DNA of 32,129 nucleotides from Acidobacteriota bacterium. GTDB lineage: Bacteria > Acidobacteriota > Terriglobia > Terriglobales > Acidobacteriaceae. The notes under the pieces are model-generated. The model did not search any database. It saw nothing but the letters and a program-made list of their open reading frames with translations, and had not been told where the DNA came from. Below, in pieces: positions 15,289-23,000 of this stretch. The stretch covers positions 1 through 32,129 of the forward strand of contig JAJZIJ010000030.1 in NCBI GenBank assembly GCA_021810625.1, given 5' to 3'. Both the position numbers and the translations under genes were made by a program. Positions within the stretch are counted from its first letter, which is position 1. Each line of letters starts with the position of its first letter.

Positions 15289-15609
15289 CGCCGGGACAAC
15301 GTGCATGCCTGTGGCAGAATTTTGGGTACTGACATAAGTAACTTCTCAGAAATTCCATCCCGTTCAAGCGACATTTAGAAGCTTCTGTTCTCGTCGCATC
15401 GGCTGCATCTGAAACCTCCCTCTTACATGTCTATATCCATTGGACATAAATTTTTGATCATCCGCGAACAACATTCTGCCTAAAAGCGATATCGGAGTCC
15501 CATCTCGGCACAATACCGCCTATAGACGACATTCCGGCGATAGCCGACACAAACATCGAATGACCTGAGTAATGTCAGAAGGAGTTACCCACAATTTCGG
15601 AGAGAGCAC

Positions 15610-15855
15610 ATGCACACCTCGTATTTGTTTGCCGGGTTTTTCCTTGGTTCCATCTGCGGTTCCATTTGCGGGCTGCTGCTGGCGCTGCTGCTGTTGCACG
15701 CCCGCGCCCAAAGCCTTGCGGAAGAAAGGACATCTCCACGCGCAGCCGTTCCGCAGAAAGAGGCGGTTGCCCACGCGGAGAGCTGGGTCAGAGTTTCGCC
15801 GGATCCGTGGCGATACGCGCACCCGTCCACGGCGATCAGCGAAGCGGCGAAGTAG
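15610..15855 (+). CDS. Possible small single-pass membrane protein
   Basis: Open frame of 81 codons. The N-terminus forms one hydrophobic helix with glycine spacing (FAGFFLGSICGSICGLLLAL then LLLH, about residues 7-30). A hydrophilic tail of about 50 residues follows (SLAEERTSPRAAVPQKEAV). A GGAGAGA sequence lies about 7-10 nt upstream of the ATG, which supports translation. It has no recognisable family. Other frames across the region look like high-G+C artefacts. It lies tail-to-tail with the RNase PH gene, 61 bp apart. Confidence 0.5.
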   Translation: MHTSYLFAGFFLGSICGSICGLLLALLLLHARAQSLAEERTSPRAAVPQKEAVAHAESWVRVSPDPWRYAHPSTAISEAAK

Positions 15856-15916
15856 CCGCCCGTTGCGCGCACCGTTCATGGCCGGGGGTCTGTGGCCAGG
15901 ATTTGACAGCGAAACT

Positions 15917-16663
15917 CTAGCCACCCAATGCATTTTTTTGCACACGGAACAACATCTCCATGCCGAGTTCCGCAACATGCATCATCTCGCGCAGTCGCAC
16001 AGCAGAGAAGGTCTGCCGCTCCGCCGTCGCCTGTATCTCCACCAGGCCGCCATCGGCGGTCATCACCAGATTCATGTCCACCTCGGCGCGCGCGTCCTCT
16101 TCATACGCCAGATCCAGCAGCACCGTATCCTCAACCACCCCCACGCTGGTGGCCGCAACCATCTGGCGCATGGGGGATGCAGGCAGCGTGCCAGCGGCAA
16201 CCAGCTTGTTGAGCGCCAGCGCCAGCGCCACCGCCGCGCCGGTAATGGCTGCGGTGCGCGTGCCCCCATCGGCCTGCAACACATCGCAATCCAGAACAAT
16301 GCTGCGCTCGCCGAGCGCCTTCAAATCCACGGCGGCCCGCAGAGAGCGGCCAATCAATCGCTGGATTTCATGGGTGCGTCCGCCAATTTTCCCCCGCTCG
16401 GCCTCGCGCGCGGTGCGCGTCAGGGTGGAGCGCGGCAACATGCCATACTCCGCTGTCACCCAGCCGCGCCCGGAATTGCGCATCCATCCGGGCACCGTCG
16501 GTTCCACCGTCGCGTTGCAGAGCACGCGGGTGTTGCCCACCTCAATCAGGACAGAGCCTTCGGCGGTGGCAACAAAATCGCAGGTTAAACGCACGGGACG
16601 CATCTGGTTCACAGCCCGGTTGTCGGAGCGGAAGTATGGGGAGGTCGTTGCAGAAGGGGCCAT
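15917..16663 (-). CDS. rph: Ribonuclease PH
   Basis: RNase PH of 248 residues, a phosphorolytic 3'-5' exoribonuclease that trims tRNA 3' ends. Family signatures: [20 protein letters not shown] at the N-terminus, [35 protein letters not shown], the RNA-binding [27 protein letters not shown] stretch, [20 protein letters not shown] and VDMNLVMT. Start at 16663 ([11 protein letters not shown]) puts homology about 10 residues in, as expected; the frame is open for 98 further codons without family similarity. A TACAAT hexamer (16671-16676) ends 7 nt before the ATG, compatible with a very short leader. Confidence 0.96.
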   Translation of the reverse strand: MAPSATTSPYFRSDNRAVNQMRPVRLTCDFVATAEGSVLIEVGNTRVLCNATVEPTVPGWMRNSGRGWVTAEYGMLPRSTLTRTAREAERGKIGGRTHEIQRLIGRSLRAAVDLKALGERSIVLDCDVLQADGGTRTAAITGAAVALALALNKLVAAGTLPASPMRQMVAATSVGVVEDTVLLDLAYEEDARAEVDMNLVMTADGGLVEIQATAERQTFSAVRLREMMHVAELGMEMLFRVQKNALGG

Positions 16664-17072
16664 GTCCTCGATTGTACCGGGAATATTCTTTGGAATTTCC
16701 TGGGCGGGATGGAGCGATACCCGCAGGCGCGGAGAGGAACCGCGCGAGGCAGCGCCGATACGGGAATTTCCATCCCGGCAGGGTTCCGATATGGGAATCG
16801 CTTGGAACCCCTTGTCCACACAGGGATATGCCACGGAAGTTTCGAGAGGGGCCGCGATCATGGGACGCGCCAAAGTTCCGAAATGAAACAAGCGGTACAG
16901 GGGCAGGAAGGGCGCGAAAGCGCGATCTTTGGCCTGTTTGAATGTCTTATCTATCACTTAGAGGAACCGTACCGGTTTGGCACGCAACGTGTATATCAGA
17001 GTGGCACTGGGATGAAGTCCGAACCTGGAACAAAAGAGCTAATAGCTAGTAGCTAAAAGAAAGGAGTCCGCG
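16664..17072. other. Intergenic region between rph and the sigma-54 regulator gene
   Basis: About 410 bp between divergent genes. Two TGGCAC words (16978-16983, 17002-17007) recall a sigma-54 -24 element but lack the matching -12 element. The region ends in three AGCTNNN heptamers and the ribosome binding site of the next gene. No small gene or RNA is recognisable. Confidence 0.4.
17037..17057 (+). repeat. AGCTNNN heptanucleotide array, upstream copy
   Basis: Three consecutive 7-bp units AGCTAAT, AGCTAGT, AGCTAAA, ending 3 bp before the AAGGAG ribosome binding site of the sigma-54 regulator gene. A longer array of the same kind sits at 19161-19237 in front of the following gene. Confidence 0.7.
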
Positions 17073-19157
17073 ATGCCAAAGACGCAACGGTTGCAAAAAC
17101 AGAACGCTGTCGTTCCTTCCGCCGCCCCCTTCGCGCTGGCTCCTGTCTCTCCAGCTCCCGCCGCTCCAAGCCCGTCCGCGTCCGCCATGCAGCTTGTGTC
17201 CGCACGCCCATCTTCTATGAGCCGGGCTTCAAGCCGGACTTCGCATCTGGCGCATGATGCCCGCAACTGGCTCACCGTCCTGCGCATCCACTGCGACCTT
17301 TTGGAGCAATCCGGGGCCGTGGCCAAGGAACGCCGCGCCTGGCTCCAGGAATTGTCCGCAGCCATCGACCGCGGCCAGAGCCTGGTCAGTTCTCTGCTCG
17401 CCGCAGCATCCGCGTCTCTTGCTCCCGTCGATTCCCCTGCTGGGAAAATTGCAATTTCTTCTGTTGAGTTCACCCCAAAAACTTCTCTTGCCGAGACCGA
17501 GGGCATCCCTGGCTGCATCGCGAAGCCAGCGCCTCCCCTGACCTCAGCGCCCCCCGTGGCTTCACGCGGTCGAAGCGCCTGCCGCGCCTCCGAACCCCAA
17601 ACCCCGTGTGCCGCTCCGCCTTCACAGCCGCACCTGGAACGTCCCTTGCATCTTCTGGAAAGGAAACCGCGTACAATGCTCAGCACAAGCACCACCACAC
17701 TCAGTATGCCTGTCAACTCGCTTCCATCCCCCGCTCCCGACCGCTCCGGCATGCTGCATCTGCTGGTGGTCGATGATGAAACCTCCATCCGCACTGCGGC
17801 AGCCGAGATTGCCCACAACCACGGCTTTGCCGTTCACACGGCCTCCAGCACGGCGGAGGCCCGCGCCGCTCTGGAGGCGCACATGGCCGATCTCGTCCTG
17901 CTCGACCTAAAGCTGCCCGGCGGAGGCGGCCTGACCTTGCTGGAGGAGATTCGCACGCTCTATCCGGAGACGGTGGTGATCGTGATGACGGCCTACGCGA
18001 CCGTCGCCTCCGCCGTGGAAGCCATGCGCAGCGGAGCCAGCGAGTATCTGACCAAGCCCTTCACGCTGGACGAACTGGGCGAGGTGCTGGAGCGTGGCGC
18101 CGAGCGCCGCCACTTCGACATGGAAAGCCGCCGCCTGCGCGAAAAACTGCGCACGCCGGATGGCTTTGGCACCCTGATTGGCCGCAGCCCGGAGATGGAA
18201 CGGATGTACCGCATCCTGTCCAAGGTGGCCAACACCACCCATCCGGTGCTCATCCTGGGCGAGAGCGGAACGGGCAAGGAGATGGTGGCGCGCACCATCC
18301 ACTACAACGGCCCTCATGCCAGCCAGCCCTTTATCCCTGTCGATTGCGGATCGCTGGTGCCCACGCTGATTGAAAGCGAACTCTTTGGCTACGTCAAGGG
18401 AGCCTTCACCGGCGCGAACCGATCCAAGGACGGGCTGCTGGCCACTGCCGAGGACGGCACCGTCTTCCTCGATGAGATCGGCGAGCTGCCACTCGACCTG
18501 CAATCCAAGCTGCTGCGCGCCCTGCAGGAAAAAGAGATTCGTCCGGTCGGCTCCACGCAGCGCGTCCCCATTCGCGCGCGGATTCTGGCCGCCACCAACC
18601 GCGACCTGCCCACGATGGTCGAGCAGGGCCGCTTCCGCAAAGACCTCTACTTCCGCCTGAATGTCGTCAACGTCAAGCTGCCGCCGCTGCGCGACCGCCG
18701 TTCGGACATCCCCATTCTGGCCGCCCATTTTCTTGACCGGCTCTGCCGGGAGAATCACCGCGCCTACACGCTGAGCGACGACGTTCTGCGGATCATGAAT
18801 ACTTACGACTGGCCCGGCAATGTTCGAGAACTGGAAAACATGATCGAGCGGGCCTGCGCGCTCTCCTCCGGCCCGCTGCTCCATTTGGGCGACCTGCCGA
18901 CGCAATTGCAGGAGCACCGCGCGCAGACGCAGCGCCTGACCCAGGCGGCACAAGAGGCCCAGGAGGCAGAAATGGATCGGGCCGCCTCCGATCCCGGCGT
19001 TCTGACCATTGCCGAGATGGAGAAACAGGCCATTCTGAATACCATCCGCCAGCTCAACGGCGACAAGCTGACGGCGGCCAAGCTGCTGGGCATCGGCAAG
19101 ACCACGCTGTATCGCAAACTCAAGGAATATGGCATTGCCGACATCGAAATACAGTAG
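17073..19157 (+). CDS. NtrC-type sigma-54 activator with extra N-terminal histidine-kinase dimerisation-like domain
   Basis: Transcription activator of 694 residues. C-terminal two thirds are a standard NtrC-family regulator: receiver (about 228-345, Asp234/Asp235, phosphoacceptor Asp278, Thr306, Lys328), AAA+ domain with Walker A GESGTGKE (396-403), GAFTGA (443-448) for sigma-54 contact and Walker B GTVFLDEIGE, and a Fis-type helix-turn-helix (TAAKLLGIGKTTLYRKLKEYG). Unusual is the N-terminus: after a Pro/Ala-rich stretch, residues 57-110 resemble a kinase H-box and dimerisation hairpin (HLAHDARNWLTVLRIHCDLL, His61), then a 110-residue low-complexity linker. There is no kinase ATPase domain. 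AAGGAG 7 nt before 17073 supports the full-length start; an internal ATG at 17676 could give the classical form. Likely co-transcribed with the next gene. Confidence 0.9.
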   Translation: MPKTQRLQKQNAVVPSAAPFALAPVSPAPAAPSPSASAMQLVSARPSSMSRASSRTSHLAHDARNWLTVLRIHCDLLEQSGAVAKERRAWLQELSAAIDRGQSLVSSLLAAASASLAPVDSPAGKIAISSVEFTPKTSLAETEGIPGCIAKPAPPLTSAPPVASRGRSACRASEPQTPCAAPPSQPHLERPLHLLERKPRTMLSTSTTTLSMPVNSLPSPAPDRSGMLHLLVVDDETSIRTAAAEIAHNHGFAVHTASSTAEARAALEAHMADLVLLDLKLPGGGGLTLLEEIRTLYPETVVIVMTAYATVASAVEAMRSGASEYLTKPFTLDELGEVLERGAERRHFDMESRRLREKLRTPDGFGTLIGRSPEMERMYRILSKVANTTHPVLILGESGTGKEMVARTIHYNGPHASQPFIPVDCGSLVPTLIESELFGYVKGAFTGANRSKDGLLATAEDGTVFLDEIGELPLDLQSKLLRALQEKEIRPVGSTQRVPIRARILAATNRDLPTMVEQGRFRKDLYFRLNVVNVKLPPLRDRRSDIPILAAHFLDRLCRENHRAYTLSDDVLRIMNTYDWPGNVRELENMIERACALSSGPLLHLGDLPTQLQEHRAQTQRLTQAAQEAQEAEMDRAASDPGVLTIAEMEKQAILNTIRQLNGDKLTAAKLLGIGKTTLYRKLKEYGIADIEIQ

Positions 19158-19160
19158 AGC

Positions 19161-19237
19161 AGCTTTTTGCTTTTAGCTTTTAGCTGCTAGCTCCTAGCTG
19201 TTAGCTAGAAGCGAATGGCTAGTAGCTAGAAGCTAGT
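19161..19237 (+). repeat. AGCTNNN heptanucleotide array, downstream copy
   Basis: Eleven back-to-back 7-bp units in strict register, nine starting AGCT or differing by one base in those four positions: AGCTTTT, TGCTTTT, AGCTTTT, AGCTGCT, AGCTCCT, AGCTGTT, AGCTAGA, AGCGAAT, GGCTAGT, AGCTAGA, AGCTAGT. It starts 3 bp after the stop codon of the sigma-54 regulator gene and ends shortly before the ribosome binding site of the next gene. Confidence 0.85.
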
Positions 19238-19265
19238 ATGGGCTTTGAAAAATACGGAGGACACG

Positions 19266-19769
19266 ATGAGTCAAAATATGCTGTTAGTCACCAACATTCC
19301 GGGCGCGGAGAACTGTGCCGCCGCCATCACCCGCCAACTGGGGCTGGGCGTGGAACTGGCCTCCAGCGGACGCGCCGCCCTGGCTGCGCTGCGCCGCCGC
19401 GAATATGCCGTTGTGGTGCTGGATGACAGCCAGATCGAAGCCGATCCGGCTGGGGCCGACGTGCTCTGGCAGCAGGCGGGCCTGGCGATTCCCATTCAGG
19501 TCAACCTGGCCATCTCCGGCTGCGGGCGCGTGCTGCGCGAGATTCGCGCCGCCCTGCTGCGCCGGGAACGCGAACAGGCTCTGGCGCTGCGCGCGGCCAC
19601 CCATGTCATCGGGGGAGAGATCAACACCACACTCACCGGACTGCTGTTGCAGACGCAGTTGATGCTCTCGGAGCCGTCGATTCCCTCCACGTTGCTGCCC
19701 AAGCTGCAACAAGTGGCGCAACTGGCGGGAATGTTGCGCCAGCAACTCTGCCCGCGACCCGGCGCATAA
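19266..19769 (+). CDS. Receiver-like protein with C-terminal dimerisation-like helices
   Basis: Protein of 167 residues. Residues 4-95 fit a receiver fold (LLVTNIPGAENCAAAITRQL ... YAVVVLDDSQIE, with Asp53 at the phosphoacceptor place), although the N-terminal acidic pair is missing and no conserved Lys follows, so it may be a degenerate receiver. Residues 100-161 resemble a histidine-kinase dimerisation hairpin (THVIGGEINTTLTGLLLQTQ, then LSEPSIPSTLLPKLQQVAQL) with His113 in the H-box position. There is no ATPase domain. Start at 19266 has CGGAGG 5 nt upstream. It follows the sigma-54 regulator by 108 bp and shares with it this combination of domains in reverse order, which suggests the two proteins interact. 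Function otherwise unknown. Confidence 0.75.
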   Translation: MSQNMLLVTNIPGAENCAAAITRQLGLGVELASSGRAALAALRRREYAVVVLDDSQIEADPAGADVLWQQAGLAIPIQVNLAISGCGRVLREIRAALLRREREQALALRAATHVIGGEINTTLTGLLLQTQLMLSEPSIPSTLLPKLQQVAQLAGMLRQQLCPRPGA

Positions 19770-19840
19770 GCGCCGCAGCCCAACGCATCAGACCGCGCAT
19801 CAGGGAATCTCGAAACAATCCCTTATTGCGAGGCAACCTC

Positions 19841-19859
19841 CTCAGGGGCTGGAGTCTCG
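19841..19859 (+). repeat. REP-like palindromic repeat copy
   Basis: CTCAGGGGCTGGAGTCTCG, one base different from the reverse complement of 10300-10318. It lies in the 274-bp gap between the signalling pair and the giant repeat protein, which otherwise contains only the terminator at 19971-20014. Confidence 0.6.
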
Positions 19860-19970
19860 TGTTGATTTTGCTGGGATACCGGACGGGCCGATGAAAGCCG
19901 CGTCTCCTTCACGACGGAAGCCGCGCTCCCTTCAAAACGCCGGCTTGCGCGGAGATTCCCTCCCGCATGC

Positions 19971-20014
19971 AAAAGCCCCACGGCATCGGCGCAATGCGCC
20001 GATGCCGTGGGGCT
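19971..20014 (-). terminator. Rho-independent terminator of the giant repeat-protein gene
   Basis: Perfect 19-bp arms (20014-19996 and 19992-19974 on the minus strand, containing AGCCCCACGGCATCGGCGC) around a 3-nt loop, followed by TTT. It begins 30 bp after the stop codon at 20044. Confidence 0.88.
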
Positions 20015-20043
20015 GGGATCATCTTCTACGGCAATACTGCCAA

Positions 20044-23000
20044 TTATTGCACGTTAACCGTGAGGCCCAAGGTCTGGGTCGGGGCGAATGGAGATCCCGC
20101 GCATGAAGCCGCTGTCACCGTCGTGTTCGTTTTGCCCGCAGGCGTAATCATGCCGTAGGTGCCCCCGGCGCAGCCGGAGATGCCCGCCGCCAGCGCTCCC
20201 GTCATCAGCACCAGCAGGCAGAGTTGCAACATCCGCTGCCGCGCCTTCGAGAGATTCCGCTTGCGCCCGAAAGCTGCCAGCCCTGCCATGCTCCCCGGCC
20301 ACCAGAAGGCCAGCGCTGGAAGAATCGGACTCAGCGGGCTTTGTTGTGAGCCGAACGGCCTGGGCATGGCCTGCACCTCCGCCACATTGGTGTTGATGGT
20401 CAGTAGAACGCTTTGCGCCCCACTGCCACCCAGCGTCACGCAGGTACCCGCCACCTGCCCGCTCTGCGTGAAGGAGCAGGCCGCAGCCCACGGCAGGTTT
20501 TGACAGCTCAAGCCAACCGACCCTTGATAGCCGTTCATCGGAGTAAGGATCAGCGTGGTCGCTCCAGACTGCCCCGGCGCCCCAACGTTCACCGTGGCGG
20601 GTGGGGTTGTGGCGGTGAGGGTAAAGTACGGCCCCGACGGTGTCGCCGTGATGGTCACCGGCACCTGCGGCGAGGTCGAAGGCGCATAGTTGCTGCCCGC
20701 TCCGGAAGTGGGCGCTCCATACGTAGCTGTAATGTTGTCCGTCGTGCCCACCGGCAGATTGTTGGTGTTCATGCTCGCCACGCCGTTGATTAACACGCCG
20801 TTACCGATGTATGTCCCGTTATCGTCGAAGGTCACTGTACCATTGGCCACCGGGCTGCCGCTGGAAGTCACCGTCGCCGTCAGCGTCACATTGCCGCCGG
20901 AAACCGTACTGGTCGGATTGGCGACGAGCGTCGTCGCCGTCGTCAAGCCCGTGACGGTCGAAGTCGAGGACGGAGAGGGCGGGGATCCCATGTATGTCCC
21001 CTGGGTCGGGTAGCTGGCCGTCAGGGTGTTGCTGCCAGCGGGCAGCGATGTGGTGTTGAGTACCGCCACTCCGTTGCCATTCACCGGCGCCGTGCCAATA
21101 AGGGTTCCATTGTTGTAGAAGTTCACGGTTCCACTGGTTACCGGGCTGCCATTCGAGGTCACCGTCGCCGTCAGTGTCACATTCTGCCCATAGCTGGAGT
21201 TGGGCGGATACACGTTGAGCGAGGTCAAGGTCGGCGCGCCTGTGATCGTTACCGGCGTTGTCGCCGAGGTCGAACCCGTATAGCTGCTGTTGCTTGCGTA
21301 GCTGGCCGACACGTTGTTGGTGCCCATCGGCAGCGATGTGGTGGAGAAGGTCGCCACGCCGCTGGAGCTCACAGGAATACTGCCGCTGATGGGGGATCCA
21401 TTGTCAGAGAAGATCACCGTGCCGCTGGTCACGCCTGCGCCGTTCGCAAGCACCTGCGATGTCAGCGTCACTTTGCTTCCATAACTGGTGCTGGTTGGAA
21501 GCGCGGTGATTGACGTTGTCGTCGCGGGCGGCCCGGTAATGGTCACCGTCGTTGTTCCTGAGGAAGTCCCATAGTCTGCGGTCGCTCCATAGCTGGCCGT
21601 AATCGTGTCGGTGCCAACGGGCAGCGTGGTGGTGTTGCATGCCGCCTGGCCCGTGGAAGCGTTCACCGTACCGGAGCAACTTCCTCCACTCCAGGAGAAC
21701 GTGACCGTACCCGTGGTGGTCACAGGATTGCCATTCGAGGTCACTGTCGCGGTCAGCGTCACGCTGTTGCCCACGCTGGTTTTGGTCGGATTTGCCGCCA
21801 CCGTCGTCGTGGTCGATGCGGGCGTGATGTTCTCCGTCGTGGCCCCCGATGAGGGTCCGTAGTTGCCCTGGGCCGGGTACTTGACCGTCAGGCTGTCGTG
21901 GCCCGCAGGCAGCGCGCTGGTGGGGAGGGTCGCCTGGCCACTCGCATTCAACGCGACCGGGCCGCCGATGGCCACCCCACCGTTGTAGAACTGCACCGTC
22001 CCGCCCGGCGTTCCCGACGCGCTGCTTACCGTCGCCGTCAGCGTCACCGGCGCGCCATAGGTCTGGGGATTCGGAGAGGCCGAGAGCGTGGTGTTGGTCG
22101 AGGTTGGCGTGATCGTGTACGGCACGGATGCCGAGTTCGATCCCGCGTAATTGCCCGTGGGCGTGTAGGTGGCCGTCAGCTTGTAGGAACCCACCGACAG
22201 CGTGGAAGTATTCAGGGTCGCCACGCCATTGGTCATCGGCTGGGGAGAGCCGATGGGCGCTCCCGTGTTGGAGTAGAACTGCACCGTGCCCGTGGGCGTT
22301 CCGCTGCCGCTCGTCACCTTCACCGTCGCCTGCAGCGCCACGTTGCTGCCATACGGCGCGGTGCTGGACGGAGTTGCCGTCAGCACGGTCGTGGTCGGGA
22401 TCGGCGTGCCATAGGTATATTGATCCGCCGGGGCGTTGATCGGAGAAATGGCGGTGCCACCGGGGCAACCCGGCTCAGCTACCTGGACATCCACCGTACC
22501 GTTGGCGTGCGGAGGCGAGGTCGCCGTGATTTCCGTTGACGAGACAACGGTGAAGGTGGTCGCCGGGTTGCCGGGGCCAAAGTCAGGAACCGCGCCGGGA
22601 TTGGGACACCCGGATTTTGCTATGGCGGTGAAGCCTGTTCCCTTGATGATGATCCCCGTGGTTCCGGCAGGCCCAATCGACGGAGTGACACTGGTCACGG
22701 TAATCGGATTGGTGTAGCCGAAATTTTCTTTATTGCTCGGGACGCCTCCGACCGTCACCTGCACGGGCACCGACGAGCCGACCGTTCCCGCAGGCGCGTA
22801 CACCGTGATGCTCGTCGGGCTACTGGAGAGGACAGAAACCGTAACACCGTTAAACGTGACCGTGGGACTGCTGCCAAAGCCCGTCCCCTGGATGGTTACA
22901 GTGGCACCGCCCCACATCGGAGCACTATTCGGGCTAAGTCCGGTGATCGACGGCCCCACAACGTAGGTATACGGTTCGCTGTTGCTGGTGCCTCCCGGCG

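Noticed and set aside
15520-15978. Minus-strand open frame of 152 codons downstream of rph
   Set aside because: Cys/Arg-rich, no ribosome binding site and no recognisable fold; the plus-strand small membrane protein fits better.
16978-17007. Two TGGCAC words suggesting a sigma-54 promoter for the activator gene
   Set aside because: At the required spacing the -12 element reads GTGT or TGAA instead of TTGC, so neither is a valid sigma-54 promoter.
19971-20014. Long GC palindrome considered as a REP element
   Set aside because: It differs from the CTCAGGGGCT family and its place, 30 bp after a stop codon with a T-run on the minus strand, fits a terminator.
20630-22405. Regularly spaced similar sequences considered as a CRISPR-like or tandem DNA repeat
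   Set aside because: They are coding: each about 295-bp unit is one Ig-like domain of the giant protein, too divergent for a DNA-level array.
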